Assembly (NCBI GenBank): GCA_046566065.1
Contig: JBKHXK010000057.1
Span: 1-8,161 of the forward strand
Direction: 5' to 3'
Source of the DNA: MB1-2 sp046566065
GTDB lineage: Bacteria > Actinomycetota > CADDZG01 > WHSQ01
DNA length: 8,161 bases
Shown: piece after piece, positions 1 to 5,139 of the stretch
Layout: each line of letters begins with the position of its first letter
Position numbering within the stretch: the first letter of the stretch is position 1
The notes under the pieces: model-generated
What the model saw: the letters and a program-made list of their open reading frames with translations, nothing else
The model's database searches: none
What the model was told of the DNA's origin: nothing
Translations under genes and position numbers: made by a program

Positions 1-1
1 G

Positions 2-532
2 ATCGCGCACGCCGGCTTCGTGTTCACCGGGATCATCGCGGCGAACGACCGCGGTGTGTCCGGCTCGCTGTTCTACCTCGCGACCTACGGCCTCACCGTG
101 CTGGGTGCGTTCGCGATCATCTCGGTCACGAGCGGCTCTGGCGAGCGCCGGGCCCGTCTCGTCGATCACCGCGGACTCTTCTACGAGAACCCATTGCTGG
201 CGGGGGCCCTTACGTTGTTCCTGTTGTCCCTCGCAGGGGTGCCGATCACGTCCGGCTTCGTCGGGAAGCTGGTCGTCTTCGGAGCCGCGATCGAGGCTGG
301 CTACGAGTGGGTGGTCGTGATCGGCGTACTGGCCAGCGCCATCGCCGCCTTCTTCTACCTGCGGGTGATGGTCGTGATGTACATGGAGGAGCCCACTACG
401 CCCAGGCCCCCACTTCGCCCCGGCCCCCTTGCGCTGGGAGTGATCGGCCTCACCGCCGCGGCCACGCTGGTGTTCGGTCTGCTCTGGAGCCCGCTGATCC
501 GCCTAGCCGAACAGGCCACCTTCTACTTCTAA
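2..532 (+). CDS. nuoN: NADH-quinone oxidoreductase subunit N, C-terminal part (5' end outside window)
   Basis: This is one of the three antiporter-like, proton-pumping membrane subunits of complex I. The window opens in frame at position 2 and shows the last 176 residues. The conserved start IAHAG matches the SSIAHAGY-type helix of NuoN. It is followed by the LFYLATYGLTVLGAFAII helix and by FLLSLAGVPITSGFVGK, whose Lys (codon 266-268) corresponds to the conserved channel lysine in the C-terminal half of the antiporter fold. A helix with YLRVMVVMYM and a final hydrophobic helix complete the C-terminus, ending with TAA at 530-532. These motifs favour NuoN over NuoL or NuoM. The GTG at position 20 lies inside a conserved helix and is not a start. 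Normally nuoN is the last gene of a nuo operon, so it probably ends another cluster upstream. A minus-strand gene converges on it 16 nt downstream; no clear terminator hairpin is visible between them. Confidence 0.93.
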   Translation: MAHAGFVFTGIIAANDRGVSGSLFYLATYGLTVLGAFAIISVTSGSGERRARLVDHRGLFYENPLLAGALTLFLLSLAGVPITSGFVGKLVVFGAAIEAGYEWVVVIGVLASAIAAFFYLRVMVVMYMEEPTTPRPPLRPGPLALGVIGLTAAATLVFGLLWSPLIRLAEQATFYF

Positions 533-548
533 CGCCGCGCGGGGCCTC

Positions 549-1256
549 TCAGCTCCTGTTTTCCACCGAGACCCGGGGCCGGGTCGGCAACACGCTTCCG
601 CCCAACGCCATGAAGGCCCGGGTCAGCGCGATCGTTCCCGCCAGGCCCAGGACCATCACCATCAGCGGCACCGCGATCCAGGCCGGGCCGAAGAGGGCCT
701 CCAGGTCCCAGACCATGGTCCCGACCTGGACCGAGACGCCCGGGATCAGCACCAACAGACCGAACACGATCGCCAAGGGGCGGCGGGCGGGCTTGCTGAG
801 CTGCGCGCTACGTGCGACCGCCTCCGCCGGAGCTCGGTTCTCCAGGACGACGGCGGGATCCGTCAGGGCGAGGATGCCGCCCACGATGAAGGCTCCGACC
901 ACCAGCCCCACCACTCCGGAAACGATCACGGCCAACATCACGAGCACCGAGACGGCCGCGAACCTCCACCAACACCTCCTCGCCAGGGCCTGCTTCAGCC
1001 ACTCGTCCACGCTCTCGGAGGGAGCGTCTTCGGCGGCCGCCAGCGTCATCGTGATCTGCAGGTACAGCGACAGCACGAGCAGCAGGAGGGCCGCGAGCAG
1101 GGTGGCCGTGTCACCTTGGTCCGGCAGGCTCTCGAGCACGAGCGCGATCAGGATCGAGAGCAGGGTGATCCCCCGGAAGGGCTTGCGGAGGAGCTGGGAG
1201 AAGCCTTCTCGGATCGATCCCACGGCGCTTATCCCCGGGGTCTGCGCTTCCTCCAT
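549..1256 (-). CDS. Integral membrane protein of unknown function (YciC / GDPD membrane-domain-like)
   Basis: I do not recognise this as a named gene. With the start at 1256 it is 235 residues, rich in hydrophobic helices: roughly residues 30-44, 51-73, two more within 100-131, 160-180 and 190-213. The stretch TDPAVVLENRAPAEAVARS (132-150) resembles the 'P-x-vvlE-x-gp-x-Al-x-RS' signature seen between helices in YciC-like proteins and in membrane domains of glycerophosphodiester phosphodiesterases. It is a membrane domain only; no catalytic domain is attached. The start is uncertain. An in-frame GTG at 1304 and ATGs at 1265 and 1256 are possible. I chose 1256 because AGGATGG lies about 8 nt upstream of it, while the GTG at 1304 has no visible ribosome binding site. 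The gene lies between a nuoN end and nuoA, opposite in direction to both, so it is not part of the nuo transcript. Membrane location is well supported; the family link is only suggestive. Confidence 0.75.
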   Translation of the reverse strand: MEEAQTPGISAVGSIREGFSQLLRKPFRGITLLSILIALVLESLPDQGDTATLLAALLLLVLSLYLQITMTLAAAEDAPSESVDEWLKQALARRCWWRFAAVSVLVMLAVIVSGVVGLVVGAFIVGGILALTDPAVVLENRAPAEAVARSAQLSKPARRPLAIVFGLLVLIPGVSVQVGTMVWDLEALFGPAWIAVPLMVMVLGLAGTIALTRAFMALGGSVLPTRPRVSVENRS

Positions 1257-1454
1257 GTCGTCCATCCTAGGTTCGCGGAACCCGCTCGCAGCGGAGATGT
1301 TCACGAGCGTACGAAGTCCGGGATGCCGCCTGGCCCCATGTTAGTTTTCGGCCGGTATCCAGGGCTTTCGCGGGATCGCAGGTTATTCCAGGATGGCCTG
1401 GACCCCACTGGAACAAGCCGGTTCACTCGTCGCGACCAGGGAGCAGCTCGCACC
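1257..1454. promoter_or_regulatory. Divergent intergenic region upstream of nuoA
   Basis: About 200 nt (about 150 nt if the minus-strand gene starts at 1304) separate the divergent starts of the membrane-protein gene and nuoA. The promoter of the nuoA-L operon should lie here, because every downstream junction is too tight to hold one. By eye I find no convincing -35/-10 pair for nuoA. Weak A/T-richer spots are GTTAGTTTT (1340-1348) and GGTTATTCC (1381-1389). On the minus strand TAGGAT (1269 to 1264) looks like a -10 box, but it has no good -35 and overlaps the possible start codon at 1265. A ribosome-binding-like GGGAG at 1439-1443 precedes nuoA by 11 nt. Confidence 0.4.
1387..1402. repeat. 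Perfect 6-bp inverted repeat upstream of nuoA (possible operator)
   Basis: TCCAGG (1387-1392) and CCTGGA (1397-1402) are perfect inverted arms around a 4-nt spacer. A further direct copy of TCCAGG occurs at 1358-1363, 29 nt before the first arm. The site ends 52 nt before the nuoA start codon, a plausible place for a repressor or activator site. Short dyads like this arise often by chance in GC-rich DNA, and no known regulator motif is recognised. Confidence 0.25.
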
Positions 1455-1823
1455 GTGCCTGAGGGTTACTTCGGCCAGTACGTCACGATCGGGATCTTCG
1501 CAATAGTCGGCACGGTGCTCGTTGCCGGCACCTTGCAGCTTTCCCGTCTCCTTAGGCCCAACCATCCGAGCGCCGCCAAGCTCACCACCTACGAATCCGG
1601 TATCGACCCGATCGGCCACGGCTGGGCTCAGTCGAACGTCCGCTACTACATCTTCGCCCTGCTCTTCGTGGTCTTCGACGTGGAGGCGGTGTTCCTCTTC
1701 CCCTGGGCGATCGTGTTCGAGGACCTCGGCACCCCCGCCTTCATCGAGATGGTCATCTTCATCGGCATCCTGGCCCTGGCGCTCCTCTACGCGATCAAGA
1801 AGAGGGTGCTCGAATGGCTGTGA
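1455..1823 (+). CDS. nuoA: NADH-quinone oxidoreductase subunit A
   Basis: NuoA is a small membrane subunit at the joint between the peripheral and membrane arms, packed against NuoH and the quinone tunnel. From the GTG at 1455 it has 122 residues, the normal family length. It has an N-terminal helix (about 10-30) and a conserved loop TYESGIDPIG (45-54), the equivalent of the ND3 loop that has Cys in mitochondria and Ser here. Next come RYYIFALLFVVFDVEAVFLFPWA (63-85, with the conserved Asp75 and Glu77) and a third helix (about 94-113). The frame is open far upstream, but nothing there resembles NuoA, and VPEGYFGQYV is a typical N-terminus. GGGAG at 1439-1443 is a plausible, rather distant, ribosome binding site. 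It is the first gene of the operon and overlaps nuoB by 10 nt. Confidence 0.93.
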   Translation: MPEGYFGQYVTIGIFAIVGTVLVAGTLQLSRLLRPNHPSAAKLTTYESGIDPIGHGWAQSNVRYYIFALLFVVFDVEAVFLFPWAIVFEDLGTPAFIEMVIFIGILALALLYAIKKRVLEWL

Positions 1824-2344
1824 TCGAGAAGGTCAAGCTGCCGAAGCCGGTGTCTTGGGCGCTCAACTGGTCTCGGAAGTATTCGCTCTGGATGATGCAG
1901 TTCGGCCTAGCCTGCTGTGGGATCGAGATGGGGGCCGCGATCGGCTCCAAGTTCGACATCATCCGCTTCGGGGTGATCCCGTTCCCGGCCTCGCCCCGCC
2001 AGTCCGACCTCTTGGTGGTAGCCGGAACGGTCACGGACAAGATGGCCGCTCCGATCCTGCGCATCTACGAGCAGATGCCGGATCCCAAGTACGTCATCTC
2101 GATGGGCTCGTGTGCGAACTGCGGTGGCCCCTACTGGGACTCGTACTCGGTCACGAAGGGCGTCGACCAGATCATCCCCGTCGATGTCTACGTGCCCGGC
2201 TGCCCGCCGCGCCCGGAGGCTCTCCTGCAGGGCGTGATCCGGCTCCAGGAGAAGATCGCCAACGAGGACCCGCGCGAGGCCTTCGGTAAGAAGGACATCG
2301 TCATTCCTCACATCCCCGAGCCGGGCCTGGCCGGCGGGATCTAG
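1814..2344 (+). CDS. nuoB: NADH-quinone oxidoreductase subunit B (cluster N2 subunit)
   Basis: NuoB holds the terminal [4Fe-4S] cluster N2, which passes electrons to quinone at the NuoB-NuoD interface. The protein has 176 residues, a normal length. The adjacent cysteines Cys34-Cys35 (in FGLACCGIEM), Cys100 (in SMGSCANC) and Cys130 (in VPGCPPRPE) match the four N2 ligands. PFPASPRQSDLLVVAGTVT (56-74) is the typical quinone-site loop. There is one further cysteine, Cys103, in SCANCGG, where many family members have Gly or Ser. The ATG at 1814 lies within the end of nuoA (10-nt overlap) and has AGAGGG (1801-1806) 7 nt upstream, so translation is probably coupled. The C-terminal tail of about 25 residues is charged and then Gly/Pro-rich, without recognised motifs. 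Confidence 0.97.
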   Translation: MAVIEKVKLPKPVSWALNWSRKYSLWMMQFGLACCGIEMGAAIGSKFDIIRFGVIPFPASPRQSDLLVVAGTVTDKMAAPILRIYEQMPDPKYVISMGSCANCGGPYWDSYSVTKGVDQIIPVDVYVPGCPPRPEALLQGVIRLQEKIANEDPREAFGKKDIVIPHIPEPGLAGGI

Positions 2345-2355
2345 GGCCGCTAACC

Positions 2356-2913
2356 ATGCCGATACTCGAGCGAGTCGACGCCGAGCAAGCCCGCGCCCAC
2401 CTGGAAGGTGAGTTCGGGGCGCGCCTGGGCAACCTGCACCTGAACTTCGGCAGCCTCGACATGACCGTCCAGCCTCACGACTATCTCGAGGTGGTCACCT
2501 ACCTGCGCGACGCGTCCGGTTTCCGCATGCGCTTCTTCACGTTCCTGTCGGGCGTCGATCGCTCCGAGTTCGGCCCAGCCGACGCGGAGAACAAGCCGCA
2601 TCCTCTCGAGGTCCTGCTGCACCTCTACTCACCCGACCACGTGCTGCACGCCGACATCCACGTACCGGTCGACCCGGCGGACCCGAAGTGCCCGTCGATC
2701 AGCGACCTGTTCGCCGGAGCGCTGTGGCACGAGCGTGAGACGCACGAGATGTTCGGCATCGACTTCGAAGGACACCCGGGCCTGGTGAACCTCTACCTGC
2801 CGGAGGACTTCGAGGGACGGCCTCTGCTCAAGTCCTTCAAGCTCCCGAGCCGCATAGTGAAGGCGTGGCCCGGCGCGAAGGACCCCGAAGAAGCCGCCGC
2901 GGGAGGTCGCTGA
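2356..2913 (+). CDS. nuoC: NADH-quinone oxidoreductase subunit C (30 kDa subunit)
   Basis: NuoC is a peripheral-arm structural subunit that packs against NuoD and helps shape the Q module. It has 185 residues and is a separate gene, not fused to nuoD as in some bacteria. An alpha/beta N-terminal domain leads into the family signature WHERETHEMFGIDFEGHP, followed by LVNLYLPEDFEGRPLLKSF. The more common consensus is 'ERE-x-yDlfGI-x-F-x-GHPdLrRil ... PLRKDf'. Here THEM replaces the YDL-like segment and LLKSF replaces LRKDF, so it is a divergent form. The ATG is 11 nt after the nuoB stop, with AGGG about 9 nt upstream. The stop overlaps the nuoD start by one base (TGATG). Confidence 0.95.
   Translation: MPILERVDAEQARAHLEGEFGARLGNLHLNFGSLDMTVQPHDYLEVVTYLRDASGFRMRFFTFLSGVDRSEFGPADAENKPHPLEVLLHLYSPDHVLHADIHVPVDPADPKCPSISDLFAGALWHERETHEMFGIDFEGHPGLVNLYLPEDFEGRPLLKSFKLPSRIVKAWPGAKDPEEAAAGGR
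2901..2906 (+). promoter_or_regulatory. Ribosome binding site that fixes the nuoD start
   Basis: GGGAGG lies 6 nt before the ATG at 2913, inside the last codons of nuoC. The nuoD frame is open further upstream (an ATG at 2865), but only the ATG at 2913 combines this strong site with a TGATG overlap with the nuoC stop. Confidence 0.75.
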
Positions 2914-4091
2914 TGTCGCTCAAGGAGCCGCGGGTAACGGATCAGACACCGGTACACGGTCCGGACGAGATAGCCAAGATCGTCGCCGGCGCCAATCTGC
3001 AGACCGAGCAGATGGTGCTGAACGTCGGTCCGCAGCACCCGGCGACCCACGGCGTCTTCCGTCTGCTCGCCACTATCGATGGAGAGGTTCTCGTCGATGC
3101 GCAGCCGATCATCGGCTATATGCACCGCGGCTACGAGAAGCTCGTCGAGGCGCGCGACTACCGGCAGATCACCAACCTCGTTTCGCGCATGGACTGGCTG
3201 TCGGGGATCAACAACGAGCTGCCGCTGGCCCTCGCCCTCGAGAAGATGATGGAGATCGAGGTCCCCGATCGCGCTCAGTACCTGCGCGTGATCATGCTCG
3301 AGATGAACCGCATCCTGAATCACCTGATGTTCTTCGCTTCGTTCGGTGCGGAGCTCGGCGCCATCACCCCGACCTTCTATGCGTTCCGCGAGCGGGAGGA
3401 CATCCAGCTCGCGCTGGAGATGGCCACCGGCGGCCGCATGCACTTCGGTTTCTTCCGTCCCGGCGGTTTGAAGGAGGACGTCCCGCGCGGGTTCATCAAG
3501 CAGGCGCTGATGGGTGTCCGGCAGGTCATGTCCCGGCTGAACCAGTACGAGGACCTGCTCATCGGGAACGAGATCTTCAAGCAGCGCACGGTCAACATCG
3601 GGGTGCTCGACAAAGAGGTCGCCTACAACTACGGCGTCTCCGGTCCCATCGCGCGCGGTTCCGACATCGACTTCGACGTTCGCAAGGACGAGCCGTACCT
3701 CGTCTACGACCGCTTCGACTTCGACGTGCACTCGGCCCCCAACGGCGACTGCTTCGATCGCTTCTGGGTCCTCGTTCACGAGGTCGTCGAGTCGGCCAAG
3801 ATCGTCGAGCAGGCGATCGAAGACCTCCCGGCGGGTCCCATCATGGGGAAGGTCCCCCGTGTGATCCAGCCCCCCGAGGGCGAGGTCTACGTGCGCACCG
3901 AGAACCCTCTTGGTGAGCTGGGCATGTACCTGATCTCCGACGGCGACCGCAGGCCGTATCGCTTGAAGATCCGCACGCCGTCGTACAACAACGTGTCCGC
4001 CCTGCCGCACGTCCTCAAGGGGACGCTGGTGGCGGACATGATCGCGATCCTCGGCTCCTTCTTCTTCGTCCTCGGGGACATCGACCGATGA
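2913..4091 (+). CDS. nuoD: NADH-quinone oxidoreductase subunit D (49 kDa subunit)
   Basis: NuoD forms most of the quinone-reduction chamber with NuoB and descends from the large subunit of NiFe hydrogenases. The protein has 392 residues, close to the usual length of about 400. Hallmarks are LNVGPQHPATHGVFRL (36-51, with the quinone-site His46), IGYMHRGYEK (67-76), GALTP-like GAITPTFYAFRERED, GGLKEDVPRG, and the C-terminal GDIDR ending. The hydrogenase metal-binding cysteines are absent, as expected for complex I. At residue 95 the motif reads RMDWL: this is Trp at the position aligning with Tyr87 of Thermus Nqo4, which binds the quinone headgroup in structures. The C-terminal ILGSFFFVLGDIDR has Phe-Phe where Leu-Asp or Ile-Asp is more usual. 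The start is set by GGGAGG at 2901-2906. The stop TGA overlaps the ATG of a six-codon ORF that leads to nuoH. Confidence 0.96.
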   Translation: MSLKEPRVTDQTPVHGPDEIAKIVAGANLQTEQMVLNVGPQHPATHGVFRLLATIDGEVLVDAQPIIGYMHRGYEKLVEARDYRQITNLVSRMDWLSGINNELPLALALEKMMEIEVPDRAQYLRVIMLEMNRILNHLMFFASFGAELGAITPTFYAFREREDIQLALEMATGGRMHFGFFRPGGLKEDVPRGFIKQALMGVRQVMSRLNQYEDLLIGNEIFKQRTVNIGVLDKEVAYNYGVSGPIARGSDIDFDVRKDEPYLVYDRFDFDVHSAPNGDCFDRFWVLVHEVVESAKIVEQAIEDLPAGPIMGKVPRVIQPPEGEVYVRTENPLGELGMYLISDGDRRPYRLKIRTPSYNNVSALPHVLKGTLVADMIAILGSFFFVLGDIDR

Positions 4092-4111
4092 TGGGCCGGA
4101 GCGAAGACTGA
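4091..4111 (+). other. Six-codon mini-ORF bridging nuoD and nuoH
   Basis: The nuoD stop at 4089-4091 shares its last base with an ATG at 4091. This opens the reading frame MGRSED, which stops at TGA 4109-4111; that stop again shares a base with the nuoH ATG at 4111. The whole gap between nuoD and nuoH is therefore covered by two back-to-back TGATG junctions. GGAG at 4098-4101, inside it, serves as the likely nuoH ribosome binding site, 9 nt upstream. It may be a translational-coupling bridge or simple coincidence; the peptide itself has no recognisable function. Confidence 0.3.
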
Positions 4112-5139
4112 TGCCGTTTGAGATCACACTCACCGCGTGGCAGCTGCTGGCCGTGAAGGTAGCGGTCATCCTCGCCGTGGTGCCGACGATGACCCTGGTC
4201 GCCGGCTACGCCGAGCACAAGATCATGGCCCACCTCCAGCACCGCCTCGGCCCGATGTATCCCGGCGGTTTCCACGGATGGGCAGTGCTGCTCGCCGACG
4301 GCCTGAAGTTCATCTACAAAGAGGACATCATCCCGGAGCGGGCCGATCGCAGCGTGTTCAAGCTCGCCACCTTCTTGATCTTCATCCCCGCCGTGATGGT
4401 CTACCTGGTGATCCCGGTGGACCGCTCGCTGATCGTCGAGGATCTCGATGTCGGCATCTTCTATCTGCTCGCGATCTCGTCGGTGTCGGCGATCGGCGTT
4501 CTCATGGCCGGTTGGTCGAGCGCCAACAAGTACTCGCTGATCGGTGCCCTGCGAGCGGGTGCCCAGCTGATCGCCTACGAGCTCCCGATCGTCCTGGCCG
4601 CCGCGGTCGTCGTGATGCTCGCCGGCAGCCTGTCGCTGGTCGACATAGTCGAGGCGCAGAAGTGGCCGTTCCTGATCTGGCCTCCGGGCATCGGGCTGAT
4701 CGCCTTCCTCGTCTTCACCATGGGCAGCATCGCCGAGCTGACCCGGCCGCCCTTCGACATGCCCGTGGCCGAGTCCGAGATCATCACAGGCGCCTTCACC
4801 GAGTACTCGGGCATGCGTTTCATCTTCGGCTTCTTCTTCCCCGAGGTAGCGAACATGGTTGCCTTCGCGGCGATCGGCGCGACGTTGTTCCTCGGCGGCT
4901 ACATGCCGATCGTGCCGCTCGGGTTCCTCGAGGTCATCCCCGGATTCGTGTGGTTCTCGCTCAAGACCGCGTTCATGCTGTTCCTCTTCCTGTGGATCCG
5001 CCCGACCTTCCCGCGGCTCCGTGAGGACCAGCTTCAGAAGTTCGCCTGGAAGTACCTGATCCCCGTCACCCTCGTCCTGATCCTGGCGGCCGGCGCGTGG
5101 ATCCTCTACGCCCCCGATGCATTGCAGGTGAACAACTGA
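4111..5139 (+). CDS. nuoH: NADH-quinone oxidoreductase subunit H (ND1-like)
   Basis: NuoH is the membrane subunit that joins the peripheral arm and forms the quinone entry tunnel. The protein has 342 residues, with about eight or nine hydrophobic segments, a normal size. Family motifs in order are: AEHKIMAHLQHRLGP (34-48, the ND1 'ERK...Q-x-R-x-GP' region), ADGLKFIYKEDIIP, GWSSANKYSLIGALRAGAQ with IAYE, AELTRPPFDMP with AESEIITGAFTEYSG (the acidic loop facing the quinone site), and RLREDQLQKFAWKYLIP near the end. The ERK motif reads EHK, so an Arg that lines the tunnel is His here, and the following GPNRVG-like loop reads GPMYPGGFHG. By eye, all its Glu codons are GAG and all Gln codons CAG. 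It overlaps nuoI by one base (TGATG). Confidence 0.96.
   Translation: MPFEITLTAWQLLAVKVAVILAVVPTMTLVAGYAEHKIMAHLQHRLGPMYPGGFHGWAVLLADGLKFIYKEDIIPERADRSVFKLATFLIFIPAVMVYLVIPVDRSLIVEDLDVGIFYLLAISSVSAIGVLMAGWSSANKYSLIGALRAGAQLIAYELPIVLAAAVVVMLAGSLSLVDIVEAQKWPFLIWPPGIGLIAFLVFTMGSIAELTRPPFDMPVAESEIITGAFTEYSGMRFIFGFFFPEVANMVAFAAIGATLFLGGYMPIVPLGFLEVIPGFVWFSLKTAFMLFLFLWIRPTFPRLREDQLQKFAWKYLIPVTLVLILAAGAWILYAPDALQVNN

Noticed and set aside
533..548. Possible terminator between nuoN and the convergent gene
   Set aside because: Only a short CCGCGCGG palindrome is present, with no loop and no U tract, so it is not enough to call a terminator.
1264..1292. Minus-strand promoter with a TAGGAT -10 box and leaderless start for the membrane-protein gene
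   Set aside because: There is no -35 element at a fitting distance (GCTGCG at about 17 nt), and the hexamer also overlaps a likely ribosome binding site. One hexamer is weak evidence.
307..1344. 345-codon + strand frame across the nuoN end and the minus-strand gene
   Set aside because: It runs through the nuoN C-terminus in a wrong frame and antisense to a hydrophobic membrane protein; the product is Ser/Thr/Arg-rich with no recognisable domain.
1116..1454. N-terminal extension of nuoA back to position 1116
   Set aside because: The added residues overlap the minus-strand gene and the intergenic region, are not hydrophobic and do not resemble NuoA. The GTG at 1455 gives the standard length of 122 residues.
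2865..2912. Upstream ATG for nuoD at 2865
   Set aside because: It would add 16 Arg-rich residues inside nuoC. The ATG at 2913 has a strong GGGAGG and a TGATG overlap.
2793..4169. 458-codon open minus-strand frame opposite nuoD
   Set aside because: It is antisense to a clear nuoD; the product is His/Asp/Val/Leu-rich without motifs, typical of a shadow frame in high-GC coding DNA.
5097..5138. Upstream start for nuoI at 5097
   Set aside because: It would overlap nuoH by 43 nt with no good ribosome binding site. The ATG at 5139 overlaps the nuoH stop like the other junctions.
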